DNA of 64,000 bases from Phycisphaeraceae bacterium. GTDB taxonomy: Bacteria; Planctomycetota; Phycisphaerae; Phycisphaerales; Zrk34. The DNA lies in contig JANQHD010000010.1 of assembly GCA_028282805.1 (NCBI GenBank), positions 269,816 to 333,815 on the forward strand. Direction: 5' to 3'. This document shows, one piece after another, positions 32,459-43,234 of the stretch (positions are counted from its first letter, which is position 1; the number at the start of each line of letters is the position of its first letter). Both the position numbers and the translations under genes were made by a program. Below the pieces are notes generated by a model, which was not told where the DNA came from, did no database searches, and saw only the letters and a list, made by a program, of their open reading frames with translations.

Positions 32459-34822
32459 ATGGAGTTCTTAGCCACCATTCGCAACCGGGTGAGCGTGAAG
32501 CTCTTGCTGTTGATGCTGTGCACCAGCGGCTTCGCGGTGACCGTGGCGTGCATCACCCAGGTGATCACCAGCAACAGCGCCATCCGCAAGGCGGAGTGCG
32601 AGTCGCTCGAGACGCAGGCGTCGATGACCGCGCTGAACCTCAGCGCCCCGATCAGTTTCATCGACCCCAAGGCGGGCGCCGAATCGCTGACGACCCTCAA
32701 GGCCGAGCCCAACATCACCGACGCCGCGGTGTTCCTGCCCGACGGCAAGGTCTTCGCCGAGTACCACGTCAGCAGGAACGGCTTGACGCTGCAACCGATG
32801 GACGACGGCATCCACGACGCCGACCTCGCCTGGCTGATCGCCAAACCGATCGAGCTCGAGGGCGAGAGGCTCGGGCAGCTGGTCATGCGCTTCGACCAGG
32901 GCGAGATGAGGGCCCAGCTCCACAACAACGTCCTGGCGTCGCTGCTGGTCAGCGGGCTGGCGTTGGCCGCGGCGTGCGTGCTGGGCTGGCGGTTGCGGAA
33001 GGTCATCGAACGGCCGATCGCCGAGTTGGTCTGCGCCGCCGACCACGTGTCAGAGAATCAAGACTACACCGTGCGGGCCAAGCGGATCAGCGACGACGAG
33101 TTCGGCCAACTGACCAACCGGTTCAACGAGATGCTGCAGCGCATCGAGACCAACAACGCCGAGCTCCGCGCCGCCCACGACCAGCTCGAGGTCCGCGTGG
33201 CCGAGCGCACCGTCGAGCTGGAACAGGCCAAGGACCGGGCCGAAGAAGCCAACCGCGCCAAGAGCCACTTCCTGGCCAACATGAGCCACGAGATCCGTAC
33301 CCCGATGACCGCGATCATCGGCTTCAGCGACCTGCTGATCGACCCGGACCCCACGCCGAGCGAACGGCTCGACGTCGCCCAGACCGTCCGACGCAACGGC
33401 CAGCACCTGTTGGCGATCATCAACGACATCCTCGACATCTCCAAGATCGAAGCCGGCAAGATGACCGTCGAGAAGATCGAGGCGGACCTCGTGCCGCTGC
33501 TGGCCGACATCTCTTCGCTCGCCCGCGTGCGTGCGGCGGACAACAAGATCGACATGTCCGTCGACTACCGCGGGCCGATCCCCCAGCGCGTGATCACCGA
33601 CCCCACACGCCTGCGGCAGATGCTGCTCAACCTGCTGTCCAACGCCACCAAGTTCACCGACGCCGGCGGCAGCGTCCGGCTGATCATCCAGCTCAACCGC
33701 TCGGACCCGGCCAACCCCGCGATCCGTTTCGAGGTGATCGACACCGGCATCGGCATGACCGAAGACCAGGTCGAGAAGCTGTTCCGCCCGTTCTCGCAGG
33801 CCGACGAGACCATGACGCGCCGGTTCGGCGGCACGGGCCTGGGTCTGGCGATCACCCACCACCTGACCAAGATGCTCGGCGGCGAGCTGACCGTGATGTC
33901 CACGCCGGGCGCCGGCAGCACGTTCACCCTCACGCTGCCGATCGGGCCGCTCGACAACGTCACGCTGTTGACCAACGTGCGCGAGTCCGACGTCGGCCAG
34001 ATGTCGCGCCCGCTCGAAGGCGCGCAAGAGGTCATCCGCACCGAACACTCCGGGCGGATCCTCCTGGCCGAAGACGGCCCCGACAACCAGCGCCTGATCC
34101 GGCACATGCTCGGCAAGGCGGGCTTCGACGTGACCATCGTCGAGAACGGCAAGGACGCGCTCGAAGCGGCTTGGAGCGGAGGCGATGACGCCGAGTACAT
34201 CTTCGACGTGATCCTCATGGACATGCAGATGCCGGTCATGGACGGGTACACGGCCGTGGGCAAGCTGCGTGAGCGGGGTTACAAGATGCCGATCGTCGCG
34301 TTGACCGCGCACGCGATGGCCGGTGACCGCGAGCGTTGCATCGACGCGGGCTGCGACGACTACGCCACGAAACCCATCGACCGCGAGAAGCTGATCAACC
34401 TGATCGATCACTACATCGAAATGAGCGGGGGCTTGCTGCCGGTGCAACCGAACGACCAGCCGGATGAAACCAGCGATGCGCCGGGCGCGCCGAAACCCGA
34501 CGCCATCTTCAGCACCTTCTCCGACGACCCGGACATGTGCGAGCTGATCGGCGAGTTCCTGCGAGAGCTGCCCGAACGGCTGGTGATCCTCGAGCAGGCG
34601 TTGAACGCGCACGACACAGCGAGCATCGCGTCGCTGGCGCACCAGCTGAAGGGCGCGGCCGGCGGGTACGGTTACCCTCAGATCACCGAAGCGTCGCGCG
34701 TCGTCGAGCAGGAAGCGCGCGACGATCGCGAAGTCGAGGCGCTGCGGAAGAGCGTGGCCCAGCTCAAGGCGCTGTGCGAACGCGCCAGCCTGCCCCGGAC
34801 GCCGAGCGGAGTTGCGTCATGA
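32459..34822 (+). CDS. Hybrid sensor histidine kinase with receiver and Hpt domains
   Basis: A 787-aa inner-membrane hybrid kinase. Domains in order: N-terminal helix (15-38), a CHASE8-like periplasmic part (40-155), second helix (160-180), HAMP (180-235), coiled coil, HisKA with His in [15 protein letters not shown] (about 285), HATPase with [31 protein letters not shown] and [15 protein letters not shown], receiver domain (about 535-655) with acceptor Asp in [15 protein letters not shown], and Hpt (about 690-780) with His in [14 protein letters not shown]. All phosphorelay residues are present. YfiR upstream probably controls the CHASE8 domain. The stop overlaps the next start by 4 bases, so the phosphoryl group likely passes to that protein's receiver. 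Confidence 0.92.
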   Translation: MEFLATIRNRVSVKLLLLMLCTSGFAVTVACITQVITSNSAIRKAECESLETQASMTALNLSAPISFIDPKAGAESLTTLKAEPNITDAAVFLPDGKVFAEYHVSRNGLTLQPMDDGIHDADLAWLIAKPIELEGERLGQLVMRFDQGEMRAQLHNNVLASLLVSGLALAAACVLGWRLRKVIERPIAELVCAADHVSENQDYTVRAKRISDDEFGQLTNRFNEMLQRIETNNAELRAAHDQLEVRVAERTVELEQAKDRAEEANRAKSHFLANMSHEIRTPMTAIIGFSDLLIDPDPTPSERLDVAQTVRRNGQHLLAIINDILDISKIEAGKMTVEKIEADLVPLLADISSLARVRAADNKIDMSVDYRGPIPQRVITDPTRLRQMLLNLLSNATKFTDAGGSVRLIIQLNRSDPANPAIRFEVIDTGIGMTEDQVEKLFRPFSQADETMTRRFGGTGLGLAITHHLTKMLGGELTVMSTPGAGSTFTLTLPIGPLDNVTLLTNVRESDVGQMSRPLEGAQEVIRTEHSGRILLAEDGPDNQRLIRHMLGKAGFDVTIVENGKDALEAAWSGGDDAEYIFDVILMDMQMPVMDGYTAVGKLRERGYKMPIVALTAHAMAGDRERCIDAGCDDYATKPIDREKLINLIDHYIEMSGGLLPVQPNDQPDETSDAPGAPKPDAIFSTFSDDPDMCELIGEFLRELPERLVILEQALNAHDTASIASLAHQLKGAAGGYGYPQITEASRVVEQEARDDREVEALRKSVAQLKALCERASLPRTPSGVAS

Positions 34823-36606
34823 ATTACAAACAATCGATCCTCGCCATCGACGACGACCCGATGATCCTCAAGCTCCTTTCGGTGCGTTTGCGCGACCTGA
34901 AGGCCAAGGTGATCTGCGCCGAAGGGGGCGAAGAGGGCCTCCGCGCCGCCCACCGCGAAGAGCCGGACCTGATCCTGCTGGACGTGTCGATGCCGGGCAT
35001 GGACGGTTTCGAGGTGTGTCAGCGGCTGCGCAACGATGCGCGGACGCGCGACATCCCCGTGATCTTCCTGACCGGCTCGGACGACCCGAACCAGAAGTCG
35101 CGCGGCTTCGAGCTCGGCGCGATGGACTACGTGACCAAGCCGTTCGACGCCTGCGAGTTGATGGCGCGGGTGCGTTCGGCGCTGCGGCAGCAGGCGCTCG
35201 TCGCCGCGCTCGAGGCCCAGGCCACCACCGACAGCCTGACGGGCCTGCCCAACCGCGCCGCGTTCAAGCGCCGGCTGAACCAGGTCTTCGACCGGGCGCG
35301 CGCCAACGACACGCGGTTCATGCTGATGTTCATCGACCTCGACCGGTTCAAGCAGGTCAACGACAGCCTCGGCCACTCGGTCGGCGACCAGCTGCTGATC
35401 GCGGTCTCCGACATCCTGCGCCGGTCGATCCGCAGCGCCACCAACGGTTTCCGCGAGCGCGACTCGGACTTCGTGGCCCGCATGGGCGGCGACGAGTTTA
35501 CCGTGGTCGTGGAGAACGTGGACGACGAGACCTGGGCGCTGGACCTGGCCGACCGCCTGCGGAGCACGCTGACCCAGCAGATCAACATCGACGGCCACCA
35601 GGTTCACGTCGGCGCGAGCATCGGCATCCGCCTGTGCGACAAGGACGACGGCAACCCCGACGAGCTGATGCGAGACAGCGACACGGCGATGTACCACGCC
35701 AAGGCCGAGGGCAAGGGGCGGTGCGTCTTGTTCGACGAGCAGATGCACCACGCCGTCGCTGCGCGGTTGGACCTCGAGCAGGCCCTGCACCTTGTGCTGG
35801 ACAAGCAGGAGTTGTCGCTCGCCTACCAGCCGGTCATCGACATGGACCAGGGCGAGCTGCGCGGCTTCGAGGCCCTGCTGCGCTGGGTGCACCCGCGCCT
35901 GGGCAACCTGTCGCCGGACCTGTTCGTGCCGATCGCCGAGGAAACGGGGTTGATCATCCCCATCGGGCGCTGGTGCATCAACGAGGCGTTCCGCCAGCTC
36001 CGCCGCTGGCGCAACAGCAACGACATCCCCGAGGGGCTGCACATGGCGGTGAACCTGTCCAAGGTGCAGCTGATGAACAACGACCTTGAGCAGGTGATCG
36101 CCGAGGCCCTGCACGTCAACGACCTCGAGCCGAAGGACATCCACGTCGAGGTGACCGAGAGCACGATCATGCACGACGTCGAGCGGATCGTGCCCGTGCT
36201 CGACCGCATCCGCGACATGGGCATCAGCATCGCGATGGACGACTTCGGCACGGGCTACTCGTCGCTGGCGTCGCTGCACCGGTTCCCGGTGGACATCCTG
36301 AAGATCGACCGCCAGTTCGTGAACTCGATGATGCAGAGCCGCGAGCACGCGGCGGTGGTCAACGCCATCGTCACGCTCGCCGACAACCTGGGCATGACCG
36401 TGGTCGCGGAGGGCGTCGAGACCTCCGACCACCTGCTGCTGCTCCAGGCCATGGGCTGCACGTACGGCCAGGGTTATTACTTCGCCCAGCCGCTGCCGAA
36501 CGAGACGATCACGAACATGCTCAAGAAGAACTCGTGGTTCGGCAACGACCTGTCGGACGCGGAGGAATCCCTCGACCAGTCGGACCGTCTGACCGAACTG
36601 ATCTGA
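34819..36606 (+). CDS. Response regulator with GGDEF and EAL domains
   Basis: 595 aa from the ATG at 34819 (ATGA overlap with the kinase gene); upstream extension of the frame runs through the kinase gene and is rejected. Residues 1-125 are a receiver domain with [13 protein letters not shown], acceptor Asp in [16 protein letters not shown] and [10 protein letters not shown]. Residues 150-310 are a GGDEF domain with intact [15 protein letters not shown] and [15 protein letters not shown]. Residues 325-570 are an EAL domain with [34 protein letters not shown] and KIDRQFV. Both cyclase and phosphodiesterase sites look competent, so phosphorylation may decide between making and degrading c-di-GMP. 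A cytoplasmic output of the TonB receptor-YfiR-kinase pathway. Confidence 0.94.
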   Translation: MNYKQSILAIDDDPMILKLLSVRLRDLKAKVICAEGGEEGLRAAHREEPDLILLDVSMPGMDGFEVCQRLRNDARTRDIPVIFLTGSDDPNQKSRGFELGAMDYVTKPFDACELMARVRSALRQQALVAALEAQATTDSLTGLPNRAAFKRRLNQVFDRARANDTRFMLMFIDLDRFKQVNDSLGHSVGDQLLIAVSDILRRSIRSATNGFRERDSDFVARMGGDEFTVVVENVDDETWALDLADRLRSTLTQQINIDGHQVHVGASIGIRLCDKDDGNPDELMRDSDTAMYHAKAEGKGRCVLFDEQMHHAVAARLDLEQALHLVLDKQELSLAYQPVIDMDQGELRGFEALLRWVHPRLGNLSPDLFVPIAEETGLIIPIGRWCINEAFRQLRRWRNSNDIPEGLHMAVNLSKVQLMNNDLEQVIAEALHVNDLEPKDIHVEVTESTIMHDVERIVPVLDRIRDMGISIAMDDFGTGYSSLASLHRFPVDILKIDRQFVNSMMQSREHAAVVNAIVTLADNLGMTVVAEGVETSDHLLLLQAMGCTYGQGYYFAQPLPNETITNMLKKNSWFGNDLSDAEESLDQSDRLTELI

Positions 36607-36649
36607 GGCCCGCGCCGAACGCCGGGGCGGGTCAACCACAGATCGGGGC

Positions 36650-39600
36650 TCACTCGTCCGCCGCCTCGGTTTCGTCGGCGGCCTCGTCGACGGGCTTGGC
36701 CTTCAAGCGGTCGCGCACGTCGGGCCAGCGACGCATCGCCCAACCGCCCAACAGCAGCACCACCGAGAGCCCCGCCACCAACCCGGCCAACCACGGCAGC
36801 TCGCGGGAAACCGCGCGCGTCAACGGCGGGTCCGCCACGAAGCTCACGTTCATCGGCGCGCTCTCCTTGACCTGCAACGGCCGCGTGAACTCCAACACCC
36901 GGCCGCGCAACGGCATGTCGATCGCCAGCTGGAACGCCTGGTTGGACGCCTCCTGCTGGATCTCGATCAGCCGGCGCGAGATCGTGTCGAGGTTCTCGCT
37001 GTCCGCCAGGCTCAGCGTGCCGACGATCCGGTCGGCGTCCTTGAGCTTGTAGTTGTCGCCGAGGTCGTTGTCGGAGCTGATGTTGGTGTTGTTGACCGCG
37101 TCGACGAAGCGCAACCGGTCGCGCGTGCCGACCAGGCCGACCTTGGTCTGCTGTTGCCGCAGGTTGTACAGGTCGACGCGGATGTCTTCGTTGAGGTCGG
37201 CCGACGAGAACGAGTTGTTCAGCGCCGTCTCGAGGGCCTGCAGCGCTTCGTACTGCTCGCCTTGTTGCGCCAAGGTGTTGCCCCGGCGCTGCCAATCCTG
37301 GGCCTCGCCGTAGTCACGCCGGTTGGCCTGCACCAGGTTGTAGCGGTATTGTTGCAGGTTGTACCGCGCGTACTTGGGCTGATCGACCATCTCTTCGTTG
37401 ATGGTCAGCGTGCCCTCGAACTCGTCGTAACGGTAACCGGGCGGCACGAACAGGAACCACCGCATCTCGCGCAGCGGCAGGTCGAAACGCGGGCCTTCGA
37501 TATTGACCCGGCCGCGCCAATCCAACGGCCGGTTCATCACGTAGACCATCTCCATCTCGACCGGCAGCTTGCCCAACGACGCCAACGCCAGCGGCACGAG
37601 CAGCACCTGTTCGCCGCCGTCCGTGCGGTGGCTCGGCGCCACGCCCCGGCCGTTGACGCTGAGCGACCAGATCTCCGCGCCCTCGGGCAGGCGGGTTTCC
37701 AGCAGCCGCTTCGAGCCGACGTTCAGGCGCATGCGCACGTGGTTGATGCTCTGGCCGTCCTCGGTCAGCACGGTCAACAGGTGGGTGAACTCGACGGTCG
37801 CCTCCAGCTGTTGGGCGGAGGTGAGCCGGCGGACGTTGAGCTCGAGTTCGTACTCGGGCGTCAGGCTGGCGTAGCAGTACGCCGCGCTCGACAGGTCGTC
37901 GACGCCGAAGTAATCACGGATGGCGCGCGCGTCGGCCGGGCGCAGCATCGGCCCGACCTTGGCCGGTCGCAGCTCGATGCGATCGGTCTTGTTGAGCACG
38001 ACGTGCCCGCGCTGGCGGTCGGTGCCCAGCGCCACGACCGGCGCCATCACGATCTTGCCGTCGGCCTGGTCGTACTGTGTCTCGTAGTGGACCTCGAGCT
38101 GGTACGCCCGGCCGAAATACTTGCCCGTGAGTTCGACGCGCCACCGTCCGGGGGCGACCTGTTCCCGCCGCGCGATGCGTTGGCCGTTGACCTGGATGCC
38201 CACCGCGTCGGTCGGCAGCTCGAACTCGAAGAACTTCGTCCCCGCGTTCTGCAGCTTGTAGCGGATGTAGTGCGCGTGGCGCACGATGCCGTCGGACACG
38301 CTCGCCTTGTGCAGGAACTCCGCGGTGATCAACGGCTCGACCACCTCCGTCTCGATCGCCAGCGACCAGTCCGGCCGCAACAGCTTGTACGCCAGCACCC
38401 CCGGTTTGTTGATGTTCATGTCGGCGGCGCGCAGCTCGCTGACGCCCTTCCGCTCGACCACCGTCAGGGAGATGCCCAGCTCGGGCTCGACCTGCACCCA
38501 GCCCGTGTGCTTCACCGCGCCCACCACCTCGATGCGCGGCACGGCGATGCGCTTCGGCAGCGAAGCGACCGACCGGCTGAGCGTCAGGTTCAGCGTCACC
38601 CGCCCCAACAGGTTCCGCTTGTAGTGCACGTCGATCCGCCGCCGGTCGCCCTCGACCTGCTCGTCCCAGTGGCTGACCTCCGCGGCGCTGAGCGTGTCGA
38701 TGTCGTACTCGGCGGGCACGTACAGCTGCGAGGTGAACCGGCCCGCCTTGGCGATGTCGACCGTCACCTGGCCGTTGTAGGTCAGCTTGTCGTCGGCGAT
38801 CGACAGCTTGGTGATCTCCTGCGCCCGCACCTCAGAACGCACCTTGTGCACCGACAGCGGCACGGTGTCCGCCTTGTCTTTCATGCGGAAGGCGTAGCGC
38901 ACCGGCGAGGGCGACCCGACGCGCTTGAGCAGCTCCGCGGCGTCGCGCGCAAAGTCGTCCACGTTGACCGCCCCCTCCTTGCGCCCGGTCTCGACGTAAA
39001 CCATCGGCGAGGTGACCATGCCAACGTTGGCCTGTTGCCTGGCGGCGCCGGCCACGCTCAACCCACCGAGTTCGACGTCCACGGGCAAGCGATCCAACGA
39101 CCGCTGCGTGACCAGGTTGAGCCGGTACTCGCCCGACGCGGGCCGGCTGAGACGCACCTCGAGCTGTTGCGTGGCGGGGTTGTAACGCCAGGCGCCGATG
39201 TGCGCGCCCTGCACCGAGGTCACGGCCATGCCGTCGGCCAGCGCCACCTGCAGGTCGCTGACCTGGCCTTGCGCGATCTTCAACTGGAGCTGGTGACGGC
39301 CCTGGATCACGCCCGAGTCGAAGCGGTACACGCTCACCGCGTCCGCGTAGAACACCGTTTCCTCCAGGCTCAACTGTCGCGCCCGGGGCCGCCACACGAA
39401 CGAGACCGGATCGGTGGGGCCGACGTTGATGGTGGTGACGGTCGTGCCGTCGCGCTCTTCGCTGTGGGAACGGATCGCCGTCGGGCTCAGCACGTCCACG
39501 CCCCCGCCGGGCACGCCCAGCACCACCTCGTTCGAAAGCGCCACCGGCATGGGCATGTGAAACCGGCGGACGCGCTCGGCATCGGCCTCGGCCAACGGCG

Positions 39601-42600
39601 TCAGCCACTCGGATTCGATCTCGTACTCACCCGGACGCAGGATGCGGACCCGGTAACGGCCGTCGACGCGCTCGATCTTCACGTTCGGGTGTGGTTCGTC
39701 GTCCGACATCAGCACCGCGCTCTGGTCGAGCAATGCGAATTGCATCGGCTCGGCCGTCGTGACCTTCATCTTCATTTTGACGGCCATGCTGTCTTGGTCC
39801 GCGATCATGCCGACCCACACGTGATCGATCACGGGCTGGTCGTCCACCGGGGGCACCCAGGGCCGCTCGAAACAACCGGGCAGACCGACGCACAGCAGCA
39901 CGAGCGTCGCCGCCGCGGCAGCGCGGACCACGGCCGCCGGCGGTCGGATCATCGCACGCCACACGTACGCGCCCAACAGCAACACCGGCAAGACCCAGGT
40001 CAGCACGTGCACGAGCGGGATCGCCGTGACGGGGAACTGCGCCACAGCGTAAGCCGTGGCGACAAACGCCAACACGCCGAACAGCACGCGCAGCCGGCGG
40101 AACACGAACGCGAGCGCCACGCTCAACGCCGCAATGATCCCCGCGACCACGACCCACGACACCCGCGCGTGCTGACGCCACGCGGGCACGACCGCCAGCT
40201 CGACCTGCAACGGCTTGGCCGCCTCGGCGGATTGGCTGACGTCGGCGTTGACCGCCTGGGTGAAGCCGATCCGCGTGTTCGCCGGCGGGTTGTCCGTCAC
40301 CTCGTTGACGTGCAGCAGCGCCGCGATGCCCCACCACACCAACACGCACAAGCCGATCAACACCAGCAGGTCGAGCGTGTACCGTCGCAGGAAGCAGTAA
40401 ACCAGCAGCACCGCGCCGAGCACCAGCGCCGCGGTCACGCCGACCTTCACGCCGATCTGCGAGGCGGCTTGGTCGCCGAAGACCCGGCGGAGCGGCTCGA
40501 ACCACCCGGCGGCCACCTTGGCGCCAACCCACGCCACATCGAGCCGCTGGGCGCCCTCTGCTGAGGCGATCATGTTGCCGCCGACACCGCGGGCCGACCA
40601 CTCTACGGGCACGGTCACGTGCCAGTCGGCGAAGGTCGCCGGCAGCGCGCTGCGCGGCGACTCGAGCCGCATGCGCCCCGCCCAGCCGAGTTGGCCGTGG
40701 GTCTGCGAGTACTCGAGCTGGATGATGATCGGCTCGTTCGGGTTGAGGTTGCGGCGCAGCGGAACGAGCAGCTTTTGGGGGTTGTCTTGCGCCGTGGCCA
40801 CCGCCATGCGCTCGAGCGATTCGAAGTTGCCCTGCGGGTCGAGCTTGACGGAGTTGACGTGCATGACGTTCGCGCCGGCGGGGACGATCAGCTCGAGGAA
40901 CTGCCGCGAGGTGTTCTTGACGTGGTAGAGCGCGCGCGTGATCGATTCGGCGTCGCCCTCCTTGCCGATCGCCAGGTCGGTGCGGACCTCCATGATCTCG
41001 ACCACCGCCGGCACGAGTGGGGCGCGGTCGAACGACTTGACCGTCACCACGGTCGGCGTGGGCACGGCGGCGTACTTGAAGCAGCGCAGGATCGGCGCGT
41101 GCGCCAACAGCCGGTAGTTCGCGGGCACCTCGTCGCGATCGATCTCGAGCAGCGCGCCGGGGCCCGCCCGCTGCGGCGCGGTCGCCAGGTCGAGGTTCAG
41201 GTGCGAGGTCACGACCACGTAACCCGACTGGCGTTCGACGTCGACGCAGCGCACGGCGCCCACCGCGACCGCCGCGCCGTCGGCGTAGCGCTGGTTGAAC
41301 GTGACGGCGAGGTTGTAGTCGCCGATGACCTTGCGGTTGAGCTTGATGGTCCACACGTTGCCGTCCAACCGCTTGCGCGCGATGTCGCGGCCGACGAACT
41401 CGACGTTGCGCAGGCCCGGCGGCACGGCGAACTTGAACTCGTCGATCGGCGAACCGGTGATGAAGTAGTTCGCGGCGACCGTGCCGTGGGCGATGCCCTC
41501 GCCGAGCGAGATCAGGTTGAAGGTCTCCACCACCACGCCCGCCTCACGCTTGCGGCCGTCGAGCGTGAGGTGCCAGTCGGTGTCGCGGAAGCGGTAGGCG
41601 TACTGCGCGTTGGGCACGCGCAGCGGCACGGAACCGGTGTGCACCGGCTTGAGCTTCTCCTCGTCGCTGGGCGCGGACTTCTCGATCCGCACGCTCGGCT
41701 CGGCCACGACCACGAGGTACCCGCGCTGCGTCTTGGCGCCCACGACCGACGGCGGGGTGGCCGCCAGCGGGCGGCCGAGCGGGGTGTGGCCGAGTTCCAG
41801 GCGCAGGCCGATCGCGGTCGAACCGATCACGGGCTTGGCGAACTCGATCTCGATGCGCTTGTACCCGCCGTCTCGCGCCGGGCCGATCACGCGGTAGTCG
41901 GCCACGACCGGGCCGGCGACGTTGGCGACGTTGATGTCCTGGACCACCTCGATGGTGAGCGACCGGACCGGCGCATCGCGCACATCCAACGTCATGTTGC
42001 CGTCGATGATCAGGTCGTCTTCCTTCAGGTTGACCGTCAGCTGTTGGATGACGTCGTAGGTGGGCACGATGTCGGCCAGCGCCAGCCGCATGCTGTAGGG
42101 CATGGAGGCGTAGGTGTAGCTGAACGCCTTGCTGAGGGGCATGGGCCGGGGGTGTTCGCGGCGGAGGATCATGCGGGGGAACGCGGCGTTGTCGATCTGG
42201 CTGAGGCCCGAGGTCTGGTTGACGACGAGCGCCACGGCGCTGTGGGTGCCGATGATCAGGTTGCCGCGCGTGTGCAGGTCGACGGGCCGGACCACGGGCA
42301 CATCGATCTCCGCGGGGAACGCGGGCAGGGTCACCTCGGCGAGCACCTGCAACGCGTAGCGCTTGGTCTGCTCGCGGTTGAGCGAGACGCGGAGCGTGCG
42401 GCGGTCGGCTTCGCCGTCGAGCGACCAGTCGCGGATGTACTCGCCGCGCACCTGTGTGATGCTCAGGCCCTTGGGCACTTCCAGCTCCAGCTCGTCGAGC
42501 TTGCCCTGCGAGATGTCGACGATGAACAGCGAGTCGAGCTTGAGCGTGCCGACGGAGACGATCGCGATGGTGTTGGCTTCGGCCGACGCGACGAGCTTGG

Positions 42601-43201
42601 CGTCGAGCGTCTGCACCTGCGGCTTCCACTGCAGGGCGAACGGCTTGCCCGGGCCGAGGATGGCGCTGAGCACGAGCTTGCCGTCGACGGCCTGGCGTGT
42701 GACGCGCATGGCGTGGGGGAACTTGACCTGCAGGTCGGTGCGGCCGGCCTCGACGCTGATGCGGCGGAGTTGCGAGGCGGGGACCTCGAAGGTCGCCTCG
42801 CGCCACTCGGCCTTGTTGATGGCGCGCGGGCGCACCGCGAACGACGCGGTGACGTGGCTGGCGCCCTTGCCGGCCAGCAGCAGGTGGTAGGTGCGCGTCT
42901 TCTGGTCGTAGCGGACGCGGTGGTTGGGGCCGGCCACGTCGATCGACTGGAGCACGGCGTCGCCGCGGATCAGCGGGATCTCGCGGTTCTCACTCGCGGT
43001 GACGGCGTCGAACGCGATGGTGATGTCGACGTTCTCGCCGTCGACCTTGCCGTTGACCAGCATCTCGCGGATCGTGACCCCGGCCATGGGGTCGGGCTTG
43101 GCCTCGGCGGCCGCGTCGTCCGGTTTGGCGGTTTCGTCTGCGAACGTCGCGGGCGCGATCCCCCACGTGCAGATGATGATAAGCGCAAGCCAACGCACCA
43201 T
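36650..43201 (-). CDS. Giant multi-pass secreted/membrane protein built of two related halves
   Basis: 2,183 aa with a signal peptide (LALIIICTWGIAPATFA). Long beta-rich extracytoplasmic stretches are interrupted by helices at about 920-962, 1011-1082 and 1098-1108, the last ending in a lipobox-like LLCVGLPGC; another helix is at 2135-2156 before an acidic tail. The two halves are related: LEVPKGLSITQVRGEYIRDW (about 230) compares with VALADGMAVTSVQGAHIGAW (about 1315), and SGYVVV / FLELIVPAGANVMHVNSV (first half) with TGWVQV / FFEFELPTDAVGIQVNGQ (second half). I do not recognise a named family. It starts 33 bases after the VWA gene stop and is probably controlled with it by the ECF sigma factor. 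A huge opposite-strand open frame is a shadow caused by G+C codon bias. Confidence 0.75.
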   Translation of the reverse strand: MVRWLALIIICTWGIAPATFADETAKPDDAAAEAKPDPMAGVTIREMLVNGKVDGENVDITIAFDAVTASENREIPLIRGDAVLQSIDVAGPNHRVRYDQKTRTYHLLLAGKGASHVTASFAVRPRAINKAEWREATFEVPASQLRRISVEAGRTDLQVKFPHAMRVTRQAVDGKLVLSAILGPGKPFALQWKPQVQTLDAKLVASAEANTIAIVSVGTLKLDSLFIVDISQGKLDELELEVPKGLSITQVRGEYIRDWSLDGEADRRTLRVSLNREQTKRYALQVLAEVTLPAFPAEIDVPVVRPVDLHTRGNLIIGTHSAVALVVNQTSGLSQIDNAAFPRMILRREHPRPMPLSKAFSYTYASMPYSMRLALADIVPTYDVIQQLTVNLKEDDLIIDGNMTLDVRDAPVRSLTIEVVQDINVANVAGPVVADYRVIGPARDGGYKRIEIEFAKPVIGSTAIGLRLELGHTPLGRPLAATPPSVVGAKTQRGYLVVVAEPSVRIEKSAPSDEEKLKPVHTGSVPLRVPNAQYAYRFRDTDWHLTLDGRKREAGVVVETFNLISLGEGIAHGTVAANYFITGSPIDEFKFAVPPGLRNVEFVGRDIARKRLDGNVWTIKLNRKVIGDYNLAVTFNQRYADGAAVAVGAVRCVDVERQSGYVVVTSHLNLDLATAPQRAGPGALLEIDRDEVPANYRLLAHAPILRCFKYAAVPTPTVVTVKSFDRAPLVPAVVEIMEVRTDLAIGKEGDAESITRALYHVKNTSRQFLELIVPAGANVMHVNSVKLDPQGNFESLERMAVATAQDNPQKLLVPLRRNLNPNEPIIIQLEYSQTHGQLGWAGRMRLESPRSALPATFADWHVTVPVEWSARGVGGNMIASAEGAQRLDVAWVGAKVAAGWFEPLRRVFGDQAASQIGVKVGVTAALVLGAVLLVYCFLRRYTLDLLVLIGLCVLVWWGIAALLHVNEVTDNPPANTRIGFTQAVNADVSQSAEAAKPLQVELAVVPAWRQHARVSWVVVAGIIAALSVALAFVFRRLRVLFGVLAFVATAYAVAQFPVTAIPLVHVLTWVLPVLLLGAYVWRAMIRPPAAVVRAAAAATLVLLCVGLPGCFERPWVPPVDDQPVIDHVWVGMIADQDSMAVKMKMKVTTAEPMQFALLDQSAVLMSDDEPHPNVKIERVDGRYRVRILRPGEYEIESEWLTPLAEADAERVRRFHMPMPVALSNEVVLGVPGGGVDVLSPTAIRSHSEERDGTTVTTINVGPTDPVSFVWRPRARQLSLEETVFYADAVSVYRFDSGVIQGRHQLQLKIAQGQVSDLQVALADGMAVTSVQGAHIGAWRYNPATQQLEVRLSRPASGEYRLNLVTQRSLDRLPVDVELGGLSVAGAARQQANVGMVTSPMVYVETGRKEGAVNVDDFARDAAELLKRVGSPSPVRYAFRMKDKADTVPLSVHKVRSEVRAQEITKLSIADDKLTYNGQVTVDIAKAGRFTSQLYVPAEYDIDTLSAAEVSHWDEQVEGDRRRIDVHYKRNLLGRVTLNLTLSRSVASLPKRIAVPRIEVVGAVKHTGWVQVEPELGISLTVVERKGVSELRAADMNINKPGVLAYKLLRPDWSLAIETEVVEPLITAEFLHKASVSDGIVRHAHYIRYKLQNAGTKFFEFELPTDAVGIQVNGQRIARREQVAPGRWRVELTGKYFGRAYQLEVHYETQYDQADGKIVMAPVVALGTDRQRGHVVLNKTDRIELRPAKVGPMLRPADARAIRDYFGVDDLSSAAYCYASLTPEYELELNVRRLTSAQQLEATVEFTHLLTVLTEDGQSINHVRMRLNVGSKRLLETRLPEGAEIWSLSVNGRGVAPSHRTDGGEQVLLVPLALASLGKLPVEMEMVYVMNRPLDWRGRVNIEGPRFDLPLREMRWFLFVPPGYRYDEFEGTLTINEEMVDQPKYARYNLQQYRYNLVQANRRDYGEAQDWQRRGNTLAQQGEQYEALQALETALNNSFSSADLNEDIRVDLYNLRQQQTKVGLVGTRDRLRFVDAVNNTNISSDNDLGDNYKLKDADRIVGTLSLADSENLDTISRRLIEIQQEASNQAFQLAIDMPLRGRVLEFTRPLQVKESAPMNVSFVADPPLTRAVSRELPWLAGLVAGLSVVLLLGGWAMRRWPDVRDRLKAKPVDEAADETEAADE

Positions 43202-43234
43202 GTCTGTTCCTTTCCTTGCCCGGCCGTGCTTCGC

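Noticed and set aside
33050..36639. Long minus-strand open frames opposite the kinase and GGDEF-EAL genes
   Set aside because: Same G+C-driven antisense effect; the plus-strand frames carry complete, well-known domains with catalytic residues.
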